Translations under genes and position numbers: made by a program | DNA from: Cylindrodendrum hubeiense | Lineage: Eukaryota > Ascomycota > Sordariomycetes > Hypocreales > Nectriaceae | Direction: 5' to 3' | NCBI GenBank assembly: GCA_014621425.1 | Contig: JAANBB010000038.1 | Location: 117,902 to 181,901 of the forward strand | DNA: 64,000 nucleotides | Notes under the pieces: generated by a model | What the model saw: only the letters and a program-made list of their open reading frames with translations | Database searches by the model: none | What the model was told of the DNA's origin: nothing | In this document: piece after piece, positions 1 to 12,700 of the stretch | Numbering within the stretch: position 1 is the stretch's first letter | Layout of the letters: each line of letters opens with the position of its first letter

Positions 1-1919
1 TCTTCGATATCTCGTGGGATTGGTCGCTGGAGCTTCACCAGCCCGCGGCCGCCCGCGGCCACCCAACTGACGGCTCACTCGAATCAACTTACAAGGGTTG
101 CAGGGGCCGCAAAGGTACCCCCATCCCCCCATGCAGTCATGCCAACTCTCTCTCGTCTGGGTGCGCCGCCAGGACGGGATTTTGCGGTTTTCGGTCCCTG
201 ATCATCTTCGTCGTGGCCTCCCTGGCTCTGGCCACCTGCCTCGCCGCATGCCAGCTAGGCCCAGACGTCGAGCCCCGGTCCGGATGCAGGCACTTGGCTT
301 CCCAGAGACGTAGCTTGGCGTCGACGGTTGTCGCCTCTCTACAATGCCGCCCCATCCCGGTCTTGCGGGCGATGCTACCTGGTCCCCTGTCATCGTCGAC
401 ATCATCGCTCACGGAGGGTCGGCATCGCGGCATGCCGCAGAGGACCTCCCTGCAGCGGCCATGCGCGTTATGCTGGAAAACACGGCCTTTCTAGAAACCA
501 ACACAGCGGTTGCAGACAGGGCATCCCCACGCGGAGGCTGCGCTCGTGCCTGCTGTCGTGCTGTGGTGGTTTTGTTTTGTCCGGGTTCCCGTCCCCCATC
601 GTCCATGGCCATCCATGACGAGACCGTCCAAACTCACCTGCAGCCGTGGTCGAGACTATATGAACTCACCTCATCGCCCTTGCCGGTATTAGAGATCTCC
701 TTGCTCATCCACTTTTCCACCCCACAAGAGCTTGTTGTCTCAGTCTCAAGGCACACACCTCATAGCCTCATACACGTTGCAATTGTCCAATATCAATCTG
801 ATCATCCCCGATTTCCCCTCCTCCTTACCCCTCCACTACGACGGCCTTGCACTCATTAAGCAACCGCCGACGAAAGCAGTCAGCTTCCATCGCACTGGGT
901 AGCCTATAACGGCACCGTTGTGTAATCAAACCGCCATCCAAAGCAACGCAACAACGCAATATAACGCGACATAACACCGTCGTTGGTTCTAGTTTACCGG
1001 CCCCCAAGCCGCATGTCATCAAACCAGCAGCCAGCCAACTCAACTGCTCCGACTCCACCCAGCTATCACAGGCTCACGGCCGCATAGCACACAACACACC
1101 CAGTCCCTAATAGGTTGTATCTCGCTCTCGCTCTCGCTCGCCCACGCTCGCCCAGGGCCTCAGCCTCGCACCTCGCACCTCGCTGCCCTGCACTGCGGAT
1201 CAGCAATCAGCGCTCTTCCGCTTCCAGCACTCCGCTCCCAGCACCTCAAACCGCCTGCACAAGCGCTCCGTCAGCGCCAGCAAACAGCCCGTCAGCCCAC
1301 CCACAAGCCTCCCTCAGGCCTCTCCCTCTACCCTTCTACGCTCCTCTCCCCTAAGTCCGCAGCGCCGCGCGGACTTTTGGCTCTGCTAGGGTCATCAACC
1401 AAGTGCTGCGACGCCGCGGGGCGACCCACACCCTCCTTCGCCGGGCCCTGTCGCTCTCGCTTTCTCGGACATAAAGACCTCGCCGACGGTTAATGCCACA
1501 CCCCATACACCCGTGCACGGCGGAGTCTTGATTAAAACCCTCCGAGTGTACACTCCGAGCCCGTCTCACCTAATCCACCCCAGGGCCGTTGTACGCATGC
1601 ACATCTGCACATCTCAGTCTTCCTGGCCTTCTCAGACACACTCCCACCCGCCCTCACACTCCCATCCCAAATCCCACTCCCCCACCTAAACAAGCTGCGC
1701 TTTATATCCTCCTTGGGTCTTGCCCATTATTAAGCCTCCCTGGTCCGTTTTTTCTTACTTGGTTCCTCCTTCAACGGGTCTCCTCCATTATTATTATACA
1801 ACGTCCCTTCCCGGCTTTCTGGTTTCCTCACCTCATCCATTCCACTTACACACTCTCATCTTCAACTCGGTCTGGTTGCCACCCCAGCCTCTCCGTCATA
1901 CATCACATCAACCGCCACA
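1..1919. other. gene-free stretch and leader of the first regulator
   Basis: No reading frame here shows a recognisable domain or an intron-linked coding pattern. The stretch 1116-1350 is rich in CTCGCT-type repeats, and 1585-1900 is strongly pyrimidine-rich. Such tracts are usual just upstream of fungal start codons, so the last few hundred bases are probably core promoter and 5' leader of the regulator starting at 1920. I see nothing else that can be supported. Confidence 0.5.
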
Positions 1920-3098
1920 ATGGGTTCACATAGCTTGCCATCCCCTCCTGCGGATGACCACAAGTCTACCCTCTCCCGAAAGAGCACTTCCTCAAGTACC
2001 AAATCGGTCAAGCCCGTCCACCGAGCATCAAAACGTGCCAGCTCCAGTGCTGCTACGATACACCACCATGACCACGTTGCCCACAGCGCTGGCATGGATG
2101 GTCGACACAAGAGGGTCTGGAAGGCCTGCGAGCGGTGCCGAATGAAGAAGACCAAGGTATGTCTGATAAGCTCATTCTCCCTGACAATCCCAGCTAATAT
2201 AAACACAAGTGTGACGGTGAATTCCCTTGCAAGCGATGCAAGGACGACGGCTTGGTCTGCACCGCCGGTGTCCGCAAGAAGATGGAGTATAAGCAGCTGC
2301 CGCGAGGGTACGTCATATAAGACATCACAGCTTCGCATGTCACTTACACCATCTAGATACGCCGAGGTTCTCGAGAACACCCAACTCGCTCTCATCGCTA
2401 CCGTTCACAAGCTCTACTCAATGGTCCGAAGTGGCCAACAGTGGGATCTTGGTGAGCCCGAATTGAACGACCGAGGCCAGCCCGTAATCCACAACATTGC
2501 CCAGAAGCTTGGCTGCATCCGACCCAACAGCGACATCGATCTTCCCGTTCACTCAGTGTTCCCCGAAGACGAGGCGGGCATGGCAGAGCTGGCTCGCCAG
2601 CTCGAGGACCAGCAGAAGGACCAGGAGCCTCTAAAGGAGATCAAGGACACCGACTCGTCAGTGTACAACCGAACAGAGCGCGCCTCGTCATCAGAAATCG
2701 ATCACTCCGATTTTGAGCAGGATTACCGAAAGGCAGCCTTTGGAAACAACAACGCCATGACTCTCTCACCGCAGAGCTTCACCGGCAGCCACGACTTCGA
2801 TTTCGCCGCACCGCCGCCCGAGATGGACCCGACGACCCTGTTTCCCTCGCAATCGCCCTCGATACCCAACTTCCCCGCCTGGACCATGAACAAAGCTCAG
2901 CCTAACGACCTCACCATGCAATTTCTCCAGCAAGCCGGCGTCATGCAAAATATGGACCTACTAAATCAGGGCCTGGTGGAGTCGGAATTTGGCACTATTA
3001 AGCCCCACGTTCTCTCGTGTCCCAACCCTGAGGTTATGATGGGCATGGGCGACCCCATGATCTATTCGGGCTATGACGGCGAGCCGATGCGACTATGA
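1920..3098 (+). CDS. Zn2Cys6 (fungal C6) transcription factor
   Basis: Predicted nuclear DNA-binding regulator of 358 residues. Exons read as 1920-2156, 2210-2307 and 2357-3098; both introns (53 and 49 bp) have GT-AG ends and rejoin in frame. The binuclear zinc cluster lies at residues 70-96, with cysteines at 70, 73, 80, 86, 89 and 96, and the first intron splits it just before the third cysteine. An arginine-glycine-tyrosine segment follows the cluster, as in many family members. The rest is acidic and polar with Ser/Pro-rich stretches, and I do not see the large fungal-specific middle domain, so this is a short regulator. The N-terminal 65 residues are Ser/Thr/Lys-rich and probably disordered. 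The start sits in a fair context (cacaATGg). The target is unknown; the family call is secure. Confidence 0.9.
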   Translation: MGSHSLPSPPADDHKSTLSRKSTSSSTKSVKPVHRASKRASSSAATIHHHDHVAHSAGMDGRHKRVWKACERCRMKKTKVCLISSFSLTIPANINTSVTVNSLASDARTTAWSAPPVSARRWSISSCREGTSYKTSQLRMSLTPSRYAEVLENTQLALIATVHKLYSMVRSGQQWDLGEPELNDRGQPVIHNIAQKLGCIRPNSDIDLPVHSVFPEDEAGMAELARQLEDQQKDQEPLKEIKDTDSSVYNRTERASSSEIDHSDFEQDYRKAAFGNNNAMTLSPQSFTGSHDFDFAAPPPEMDPTTLFPSQSPSIPNFPAWTMNKAQPNDLTMQFLQQAGVMQNMDLLNQGLVESEFGTIKPHVLSCPNPEVMMGMGDPMIYSGYDGEPMRL

Positions 3099-4366
3099 CC
3101 GCGACCATGATACGACCATGACTTGCGCACGACCTGTACAACATGTATAGATTTTGTTAACGACCATCTCCCTCACGTCCAAAAAATTCGACACGCGGCA
3201 CGGAGTTTTGTCATCTTCACTTCGATATTATTTGTCTTGGGTTTTATCTCTTTGTTTTGGGATCTACAACGGTGTTTCGAGAATCTCGAATCTCAAAGGA
3301 TGCCGAATGGGGCTCGGCATGGCGTTGGCTTTTTGGTGGGATGGGATAGGGCACTTGTATAGCTCCCGCCTGACTTTCTCACCTTGCGAGGAAGGATCCA
3401 ATGGCGGTGGGATGGAGGGCAGGGAAATGGCAATGGTTGGTACATATGGCATGGCATCAAGCTGAAGCCCAAGCGCCGGGGCTCGAAGCTGGTGCTGACA
3501 GGATGGGGAACATCTCTTTTACTTTTGATAGACCGGCGCGCAGATACCTCTTAATCCGACTCCCCCAATCCCAATCCCTAATCGGACGTTCTCTCAAGTA
3601 CCGCGCGGGTGCCGTAAAGGTGTGAAGACGTGTGGAGTGAATTCCGCGGTACCATTCAACCAACATTGGCCTGCATGGCTTGTGTAGCATCGCCAGTTTC
3701 CGTTGAGCCGTCCCTCCGCATCTGCCCAATCGTCATCTGCGACCAACCAACCCCCCATCAGATCATGCATTTCTTGATTGCCCACTGTGCCTGTCGCCGG
3801 ACTGGTCTGGACATCTATCAGCCCTTTTCTCTTCGCTCGCCGGGGACGGCGAGCACGGTGGGCCCAGCGCCACCCCTTGCAACCTGGGTCCGCGGACAAG
3901 AAGCAGCCAGGGCACAAACTCCGTGGACCATGGCAACGGGCGCTGTTCCGCATGGCGTGGTGCAAATCATGATCTAGATTGATCAAGGCAGCAAAAAGGT
4001 CCAGCCACACACCCCCTTTCAACCATTCCCCTCTCTACAGGCCCAATAGCAATTCACTAGGTACGGACGAATTAATTCATGATGACATGGGGGGCACGCA
4101 CGAGCGCGAGTGACTCCCACCAGCCCCCGGGCGGCCTGGACGAATGAATGGCTTTAAGCTGCGTGTTAGTCCGTGAATCCGGGCGGCGGTAAGTGCCGGG
4201 CGGACATTGTGAGGTCCCGCACCGCAGCGCACAACTAACTGTTCCGCACCGCAGACGCCGCATGGTAAGGGTGCCGCAGAGCGCCGCTGTAATCAGTAAG
4301 AGTCATCCACTGTCATCCAGCATCATCGAAGGGTCCCTAGCTGCTCTAGCGCCCTTGTTTTGTCAA

Positions 4367-4380
4367 CGCGCGCGCGCGCG
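4367..4380. repeat. (CG)7 dinucleotide run
   Basis: Seven uninterrupted CG units follow a TGTCAA and precede TGGGCGGG. Alternating purine-pyrimidine CG runs of this kind can adopt Z-DNA in vitro. It lies in the gene-poor region, so no gene function is implied. Confidence 0.8.
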
Positions 4381-4518
4381 TGGGCGGGTGGGGTCGTTTT
4401 CGATTTTTAAGCTGGGCTCGGAGCCGGTTTGTCATCGCCGGAGCGCGACTTGGGATTTCAAGCCTGCTTACAATAGCATCGCCGACGAGACATTGACGCA
4501 GCATTACTACGTTAGTAG

Positions 4519-4584
4519 CGCCAGCATAACATAACGCGAGCCACGGCCGGCCGTAACGCCAGCATAACGTAACCCTAGCCACGG
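4519..4584. repeat. two-copy 28 bp direct repeat
   Basis: Copies at 4519-4546 and 4557-4584 match at about 25 of 28 positions. Each carries CGCCAGCATAAC followed by TAAC and ends in AGCCACGG. The copies are separated by 10 bp. A looser relative of the ATAACGCG core occurs near 960. No open frame crosses it convincingly. Confidence 0.7.
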
Positions 4585-6200
4585 ACATCTGATAACGACA
4601 TTGTTGATTTGGGCCAGCCACACCAGCGGCCCAATGGGTAACGGAGTCCGGCACGGGTGAATGAGGGGGGTCAGCCCTAAGGACGACGGGGGCGCACGAC
4701 TGAGACGGATGAAGGCGATCGCTGGAGTTTCACAGCAACTCGCCGGGGACAACGCTGTAAACCCCGGGCGGGCTCCTTCTGGCTCTCGCATCTTGGGCCT
4801 CCCAGCTGCCCTGGAACATGGCAGCGCTCGTGACCGGGTGCATGGAAGGGCCATGCCCCTGCCTAAGCGCTGCGTGTCCTATGCAATAACCTGTTGTGAA
4901 ATTGAGCTCTTGACTGAGACGCTCCCCGCGGAGTGCGGAGTGCGGACTCGAGCGGCGTCCATCATGAAGAATCAAGCCGGCATTCGGGCTCTTGCAAGGC
5001 TCCGGGCAGTGGGGCGTGTGGCCCTGAGTGGACGGGCCACGGGGCGTGGGCCTAACCTATTTCCTATTTAGGCAATCAGTTTCGAGCACCTTTTCTGATG
5101 CTCTGTGCTTCTGTGACAGTCCCGAGGAGGCGGATAGTGCCAGTAAGAGCATTTGGCGAGATCCTCCAAACGTGCAGAGGCGCAGTGTCAGCAAACGTCA
5201 CTGCTAATTAGCCCCTAAACGACCCCTAAAATCCAGAACGATCGCGATGGATGGATGCACTCCATGCACTGGGTCTTTAGAGGATCTGCCAAGTCGAATC
5301 AGTCCCTACACCCTGTACTGCGCAGTGATCCATGATGGCCCATGATTAACACCATCCCTACACATCCACCTGCCCATGCACGGATACTCGCAGTCGGACT
5401 CGCATTCTCGGATTCCCTCGCCGTCACTCAGACTCCCACTAAGCCCCGGGCGTCTCCCCTCCAGGGTTGGCGCCAGCGAGCAAGCCACCAGCGACCAGCG
5501 CCCAGTAGCTACCCAGGCCTGCAGCCTGCAGCCTGTGGCCTGTAGCCGACCCCAGACATGTTGGCCGGGTGGTGCACGGCCGCCCTGCTGCTATCAATGA
5601 CACTGACGGCACGGGTAAAGCTGTGGGGCCGGGTACGGCAACGCTCGTCCCCTCTGCAGCATGGAAGCTGAGCCCGGCGTTTTCACACCGCCGAGGCGCC
5701 GAGGCGCCGAAGTACCGAAGCGATGCGGGAGAAAAAGTAAGTGAGAAAATTAAGTAACTTAGCGATCAATGTGAATCGCTTGTGGGGGACGGCGACACAA
5801 CCCGACAGCAGGCAAAAGCAAGCACGCGATCCATTCTTATTTCACAGAGTCTAGTCGTGTGGCATTCACAATTGCATTCGCGCCGGAGGGAAACGTTGTA
5901 CAGTGCCATACCACACCTACAAACCTTGTGCAGGTAGTACAGCTAGAGTTGCAGTTGTAGCTCCCCCTGTCAACACCCACCCAATTGATTCCAAACGGTG
6001 GCTTGTGGGTTTGGCGACATCCAGCACACGGTATTACTCCGTCCCGTATGCCGTAATCCGTATTGCGTATTCCACGTCCAATCCCGATCGCCATCTGTAC
6101 TCACCTAACCCCTAGGGCGAAACAGGCAATGGCCGGGTACAAGGCGCAATGCGAGATTGTTCGTCCATCCGGGCGTGGTGGCTCAGACGTGAGAGAACGC

Positions 6201-6231
6201 GTAACAGGGCAGTAACAGGGCCGTAACAGGG
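6201..6231. repeat. three tandem GTAACAGGG units, 11 bp period
   Basis: GTAACAGGG occurs at 6201, 6212 and 6223 with two-base spacers. It is a small local tandem duplication in intergenic DNA. Confidence 0.75.
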
Positions 6232-6294
6232 GCACAAGAAAGTCTTAGTATAATGAGGTGCTGGGCATTGACACTTGGCGGAAGCCCAAGCGAA

Positions 6295-6322
6295 ACCGTG
6301 TGAGCGAGACCGTGTGAGCGAG
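6295..6322. repeat. tandem 14 bp duplication
   Basis: ACCGTGTGAGCGAG is present twice, head to tail and without mismatch, at 6295-6308 and 6309-6322. Confidence 0.75.
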
Positions 6323-7309
6323 AATGGAAATTTATACGACCAGGCGAGCGTGATTGGCCCAGGGGCCAGTATAAGGCTTGGCACGCGCAAATACGATTGG
6401 GCCCCGGTCGCTAGCCAATGTTAGAAGGGCGAGTCCGAGCAATACGATTCCAACCTTATTCACCTCCCCGCAAGGAATGACAGGCACGGCTTCAGAAGAG
6501 CCAAGGAAGCACACAGCCTGGGCGTCGCAAGCAGCCCCCATGACCTCTGCCACTGTCTTTCCCCTCACCACACCCCTTGCTTGACCCCTTGGTGGACAAA
6601 ATTACCCCGTCAGTCGATACGCAGACACCAATATGGCCATCTTGGGCTGCCTAACTGGGCAGTGCTACACGTATTGCTCGGGTCCTCACTGGATACGCGG
6701 GTCGTCTTTTTGTTCCCCTCCTGAGACCCAGGGTCTCCCGCGCGCTACCAGTCCCCTGAGAAATTGCGCTGCGTCGCAGCCTTGGCGAGGGGAGGCGCAG
6801 GCACCCTTAGCTACCCCTCAAACCCGCGGATTCTTCGACCCTGGGGATCCCGCCCCGTTGGCGCATCCTCCGATCGGGACCCGGAGTTGGAGGGCCACTC
6901 GGGGGAACTCTTGGGTCCGGGCCTGACGGTGTGTGTTTGTTTCTGCTGCCTGGGCGAGTTGCGCGGCCTCGCATGGCCGGGGGGCGCCAGAGAAAGTGCC
7001 GTTGAGCCACAGCGCCTGAAAACGTCAGACGCGTCACTGAAATCTCCAGATATGTGTCCAGAATAGGCTTGATACCGCGACATCACTTGTAGTTGGATTC
7101 TGACACCCCCTGACACACGGTGCACGTGGCTGCAATGACAGGGAGTTGTCGGGTGCCTTTTCAATGTCCGCATCGTATCAATCATTGCAGAGGATAATCA
7201 GCCATAACGCCTTGCTCCCTCCGTAATTGTACCCATCGGCATCGCCCAACGCCGGTTCCGATCTTGGTGGGTTGCCTCCCGAAACCCTGTCCAAAGCACA
7301 CCATGCCCC

Positions 7310-8161
7310 TTAGTTCTTGATATCCAGCACCTGTGTCAACACGCCCTCACTGGCCCTCCACCACCGTGCCCGTTCTTCCAGATCGTCCGCTGCACCGCCC
7401 AATGCCGCCTCCTTCCTCCGCCGAGCCTCCTTTGCGGCCGTTGTGCTGTTCTGTCGCTTGGTCTCGAGGGGTTGCAGCTCGGCCTGGAGCCGATCGGCCT
7501 CTTTCCGCTTTCGGGGTACTTTGGCCTGGAGGGATTCCAGTTCCCGCGCAAGTTCTTGCTGCTCCAGCTTGCGCTTCGTCACGAGGTCCAGTGTCTTGGC
7601 GAGGGGCAGGCTGAGGTTGGGATTTGATCCCGCGGGCATCGCTTGCGACTCTCTTAGCTGCGCAATCCGCGCGTCCAACTCTTCAATCTCGGAGGGCAGA
7701 TTCTGAAGCTTGGTAGTTTCAAGCTGGACGCTCTCGTATCGCACGCTCAACTCTTTGCCCTTCCTCTCCAGCTCGGACACCATGTCTGCCACCTCAGTCT
7801 TGAGCGCCTTCAATTCTGACTTGGCAGCCGCATTCTCCTTCTCGAGATCCAAGTTCTCCTGCATCGTTACGATCAACGGCGGATCGCCCACAATCGCGCG
7901 GATGAACTTTTCTTTCGTGACCTGCTCCACGTAGGAGAATCGTAACTTGGCGAAGAGCTCCTTGTAGTGGGTGAGATCAGCCTCTAAACCGGCCGGTGTT
8001 GGCGCATCAAGGGACGCATTTGATGCGTCCGAGGTTCGCTGGCGCGCATCGTTTGATGTTGCGCTCGAAATGGGTTCGCTGAGTCTGATGATGGAGATTT
8101 CGTGTGTTGATTGAAGCTGCTCCAAGGTCCCGAGGGCCTTGTCAATCTTGTTCCGGTTCAT
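7310..8161 (-). CDS. Sos7-like kinetochore coiled-coil protein
   Basis: Single-exon gene for 283 residues. After a short Ser/Thr-rich N-terminus, residues about 58-95 form a compact segment (LTHYKELFAKLRFSYVEQ, then a GDPP motif) that I associate with the N-terminal region of the Sos7 kinetochore family. From about residue 100 to 230 the protein is an almost unbroken predicted coiled coil rich in Glu, Lys and Leu, and the C-terminus is basic and charged. Sos7 in fission yeast works with the Mis12/KNL1 network in chromosome attachment; that role is inferred here by family. The gene is divergent from the RS-rich protein at 8510. The assignment rests on remembered motif similarity; another nuclear coiled-coil protein is possible. 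Confidence 0.65.
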   Translation of the reverse strand: MNRNKIDKALGTLEQLQSTHEISIIRLSEPISSATSNDARQRTSDASNASLDAPTPAGLEADLTHYKELFAKLRFSYVEQVTKEKFIRAIVGDPPLIVTMQENLDLEKENAAAKSELKALKTEVADMVSELERKGKELSVRYESVQLETTKLQNLPSEIEELDARIAQLRESQAMPAGSNPNLSLPLAKTLDLVTKRKLEQQELARELESLQAKVPRKRKEADRLQAELQPLETKRQNSTTAAKEARRRKEAALGGAADDLEERARWWRASEGVLTQVLDIKN

Positions 8162-8509
8162 GGTGTGATGTAGGCTTTTGTTGAATTGCTCGGTGTCTGT
8201 TCTTGCAAATGCTGCCAGTGAAATGTGATGTCCAATTCGTAGGCCTGTGTTTTGCCGTTTGGCGCAAATTGTTGATGAAGATCGTGGTGTCTATGATGCG
8301 CGCACCATGATGTTTACATCCAACCCGATTTGGGTTAGTGCGGGACAGTTGCTTATCTAAGGCGGTCGGAGGCGGCAGATTGCATTGACGTGAAGCTCCG
8401 TCTCCGCTGCCCATGGTACTCTGAACTTCACCCTTGGACGAATTTGGCTCAACGTACCCTACACAACGCGGAGGAACGTGCGACTTTGGAAAGTCGCAAA
8501 GGAATCACT
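8162..8509. promoter_or_regulatory. shared divergent promoter, 348 bp
   Basis: The start codons at 8161 (minus) and 8510 (plus) lie back to back with 348 bp between them. This must hold both promoters and both 5' leaders. No clear TATA box is visible. The compact arrangement suggests a bidirectional promoter for two constitutively needed nuclear proteins. Confidence 0.6.
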
Positions 8510-9702
8510 ATGGGAAACGATGAGATCTTGACTGACGACTACGTCGCTGGCCTTCTCTCCCAGGAGGCCAATGACTGCTCGCTCAAGTACTCAACAATGG
8601 GCATGGATGCGTTTCGCACCGACAAGAAGTAATGGAGTCCCCCGACATGGATATGTAGCGAGTCTGTTGCTGACGGCGCTTCAGACCGGCGAACATGCTT
8701 AAACCGAACACTCGATTCTTACGACACATCATCAAAGACACCGATACACACAACAAAGCGCTGCTCGCGAAGGAAGCGGCTGAGTCACGGGCGCGCTTGA
8801 AGGATCTTGAGCGCACTGAAGAACTCAAGCGGCGAAAGACGAATCCGAATTCCCGGGACATCAGGAAGCGGCAGATGGGCGACATCCATGCCATTCTTGG
8901 GGGTAAGAAACGCCGGCCAACCGGTGACGAGGAGGTGGCATCTTCGAGCCGAGACTCAAAGAGCCGCGAAACCTCTCGGAGGTCTGACAAGGATCAGGAT
9001 CTGTTCAATGATCGGCACGAAGAACGGAAGCATCACGGACGGTTGGCTCGAGGTGAGGGCCGGCACAGCAAGAGCGATAGCAGATCACACCGAGAAGAGC
9101 GCCGGAAGAGATCACGAGAGAGGGATTCTGGATCTGGAGAGGAGGACAGACCACGTCACAGCCGCAGACGGAGAGACAAGTCTGACAGGTCTAGGTCACC
9201 TGAACGCCGACGACGATCACATTCGCCAAGAGAGCGGAAGGCCCCACACCGACATCGTTCGCCAATTCACGACACGAAGGGGAAACCAAAGCGAAGAGCG
9301 GAGGAACAGGAAGGCGATGATTCAGATATGGACGACCTGATCGGACCGGCACCACCTCCGAAGTATCGCGGACGAGGGACCGTCGGGGGTTCTTCGGGCA
9401 TCGATCGACGCTTCTCAGAGACCTATGACCCCAAAACCGATGTCCAGATGGATGACAACGATGCGGGCGGTAACTGGGACGATGATGTTGAGGCGTTTAG
9501 AGACCGCCAAAAGCTCAAGCAAAACCAGGAACAGCGCATGAGGGCGGCCGGGTTTGCGGATGACCAGATCCAGCGCGCCACGTCAACGGACGCCAAGTTG
9601 GCGGAAGGTGTCCAATGGTCCAAGGCCGGCGAGAAGAGAGAATGGGATCGTGGGAAGGCAGTCGGGGCCGATGGTGTTGTGGGCTCTGAGGAAGAGCTCT
9701 AG
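8510..9702 (+). CDS. RS-rich nuclear protein, probable pre-mRNA splicing factor (38B-like)
   Basis: 378 residues from two exons, 8510-8628 and 8685-9702, joined across a 56 bp intron that keeps frame at a lysine codon. The N-terminus (NDEILTDDYVAGLL) and the following LKPNTRFLRHII block with a long charged helix look like the conserved head of proteins annotated as splicing factor 38B-like in fungi. The middle (about residues 110-250) is dense in Arg-Ser, Arg-Glu and His-Arg, typical of nuclear-speckle RS domains. The C-terminal part has an acidic DSDMDDLIGP block, an IDRRFSE segment and a charged helix. I chose the ATG at 8510 rather than an upstream in-frame ATG at 8390 because the conserved head begins there. 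The exact splicing role is inferred. Confidence 0.75.
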
Positions 9703-12700
9703 GGTAGTCGTTGAGGTTTAGGATGTAGTAGGGCGTTGGTGTTGGGATGAATGAATTGGACTTGGTTATGGACGCTATAGCATGAGGTGGCAACGCCTGG
9801 ATTTTAGAATTTGGTTACACGCATTTACGAGCTTCTCAAGGAAGGGACAGACAATGGCGTATTGAATAGAAATCAGTTTGAATGCGAGTCTGAGTTTCAC
9901 ATCTTCACTTCCGGGATCCTGTCAGGTCAGTTAAACGAACAACAATCTTCATTCGGAAGTCCTGGTTAGGCTGCCAGAATTGGTTTCGACACCATAAGGC
10001 AACGCAACTTCTCAAGTACATCCATTTCGGTTCATCAATGTCGTGTTCAACGGCGATCTTGCTCGGTCTGTTGGATTAGGCACACAGCGCGCCCAGATAC
10101 AGTCGAGATTCGCGGATTGGTCGAATAGGGTAAAGTAAAGTCGGACGATGTTGACATTAAGATAGGTTCAAGGTTTTTACTGTATCAATACTTTTCTCCC
10201 AGTCCCCTGATTCACACAACAATATAACGATTGATGGAATGCGAAACCATCATTATCAAACCTGGCCGCCGGCTATCCTCGACGATTGTCTCTTCATCCG
10301 TACCCCGGGCATAAACATTAGCCTAGAAAATAAATTCTGAGTGTTTATCCATTTAAAACCCTACCCATTGGTTATTGTTTTGATTTATTTATAAAGAAAG
10401 CCGATTGATACGGTGTCGAAAGGATATGCTCGGACATACCACCAACAGCCAGGGATGGGGAATGGAGAAGTAGCGTTCCGTGCTGAATTAATAAGAGCTC
10501 CAAGGCCCTAAGTTATAAATAATCAGACCTAATATACTACAATGAAACCAGGTATTATCACCTGGTGGAATATACACAATGAGGTTCCCTAATCTTAGGA
10601 TGCTTGATTAAGCAAATCGAAAGTGTTAAGTGACGTAGTTGCGAAGTTGGGGAGTGGCCTTGATGAAGCTCTTGCGTTAGGACAGAATTAGAAGTTAAGG
10701 CCTCAAATATGAGAGCTCGGAGTGGTATAATGCTTCCAAGTGTATTTGACAAAACATACTGACGGCTCTGGTTTCTAAACTCCATAGCTCGTTGAGTTTA
10801 TCGCCATATTGCACACCCCACTGGAACTGTTGTCATGAGAAAGCAACCCAGCATGTTTCTATTAGCAAGCTCCCAAGTTCTGGCCGGTTAAAGACTCGTA
10901 TAATAAAGGATCACTACTATCTCAGCACCATTCCCACACCGAATAGCCTACCGTACTCATGGCTGAAATTCGGCTCGAACTTTCATGACGGGCCGTCATC
11001 GAAAGCATCAGCATCGACATCTCAGATAACAAATTGAGGCTCGTTTAGTTGAGTCTCAACTTTGTCAATTTAAAAGGGTGTCCCAATTGAAATTATTTCG
11101 AATTTAATCGTGGAGGAACGGATTGACGGAACTCAATTGTAATCAGAAGAGAACTTTGGCACAGATGGTTGAATGCAGACTAATCACCATCTATCCTGAT
11201 TACTGTATCTCCATCGATAAAATCTCGTCCTGCATGCTTATCACATTGGTACAGGAGAGGTTGGGGTGCTGTTTGAACTGTCCATGGTCGAGGTGCCATT
11301 TGACTGGCCCAGCCGATTTGTCCTCGGATGCGCCATCAACTCAAACCTCTCAACCTCATGATTAATCCATATGGGAAGCCGTGAGCCCGGCGTCAGACTT
11401 AAGATATCAACAGATCGAGAAGTGGAGAGACTTCAAGAAGGATGATGAGCGCCAAATCAATTGGGTTCAAGAACCCTTCAAGTGTCGCGCAGGGAGCTTG
11501 CGCCACCAATTCGAGTTTGAGCGGTTCTGCAGGACGGGAGTGGCAAGGTTTGGCATTAGCAGGACACGCACCTTTTTGCTGGGGTTCGGATTTACGACTT
11601 GTCAACTTGGATTATGTTATGGTCGAGGAATTTCAAGATTCGTAGTACTTGGAATGGAGGTTTGTTCATATGATAATTAAAAGGAGTGGCCAGTGGCGCG
11701 AGCCATGATGAAGAGGTTAAAACGGACAGGTGCATGCTGCGATTAATTGACAAAATTGAGATATTTTTATCTGCGTGAATTCGAAATGTTAACTAATAGA
11801 AGTCGTGAGCACATACGAGAACTTTATAATTGCTTGGCTTCTTCGTCACTTTATTTCCATCGTCGTATTTTTATCGCTTAATTTCATTACTTCATTCTTT
11901 CATTATTATTTTATTCATTTCTTTCTTGTTTTATCCATCTGTGTGTTGTTCCTTATCTAATTTGTATTTTAATATCGTTTATTCCTCGTGAACTATTTCT
12001 TATTGGATCATTTATTTTATTTACTTTCGTATTAATTACTTCTACATTGTAGGGTAAGTGCCGCCACCATCTGGTATGTTGGCGACGCGCTAAAACAACG
12101 AGGATGCCGGCCTTCACTGGGGAAAAGTGTTGAACCCACCGTCTGAACCTTCGTCGGCAATTCTTGATGCCTTTTAGTGAGAATGAAGGAATGGTCGGCG
12201 GCCATATCCCCGGGTTCGTTTGAGAAACAATGGAAATTGTGGTAGAAACTGTGGACTTCAATGGAGCTGAAGGGAAACAATGGAAGACGGCCTCGGCTCC
12301 ACGTCTCGGTCGAGGCGAATGGAATTGAAGTTTGCGATTGTTCAACTAGCTTTGTCTTAGGGTTTGAAAACGCAAAGAACACCAAGGAGATACGGATACA
12401 CAGCACATAGAACGTGAATTGAGTTTGCGCGTGGAAGGAGGTTGGATGGGAATCCAGATCCCCTCAACTACCGCTTCCGGGGGTTTGGTGAGGCTAGCGA
12501 GACACTGCGAGTCACTGGAATGCAAGGCGACGAGGCGCATGGCAGCATGTCTCAGGCCGAACTGAGAGTTGGACTGCGAAGGGAGCCGATTGTTGCCGAT
12601 TGTTCAAGAACAGAGATTCTAGACAAAGGGGTTGTTGACGAGCGGTGCCCGAACCGGAGGCCTGTGGGAATGGGCGCATTGCGATGTGACGACAACGTCT

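Larger units (their letters stand above)
3099..7309. other. 4.2 kb gene-poor intergenic region
   Basis: Between the regulator and the Sos7-like gene there are only short, overlapping frames in all directions without recognisable motifs or splice-linked continuity. The base composition is mixed and not obviously RIP-mutated. Small direct repeats occur (given separately at 4367, 4519, 6201 and 6295). It may hold promoter elements or noncoding transcripts, but the sequence alone does not show them. Confidence 0.45.
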
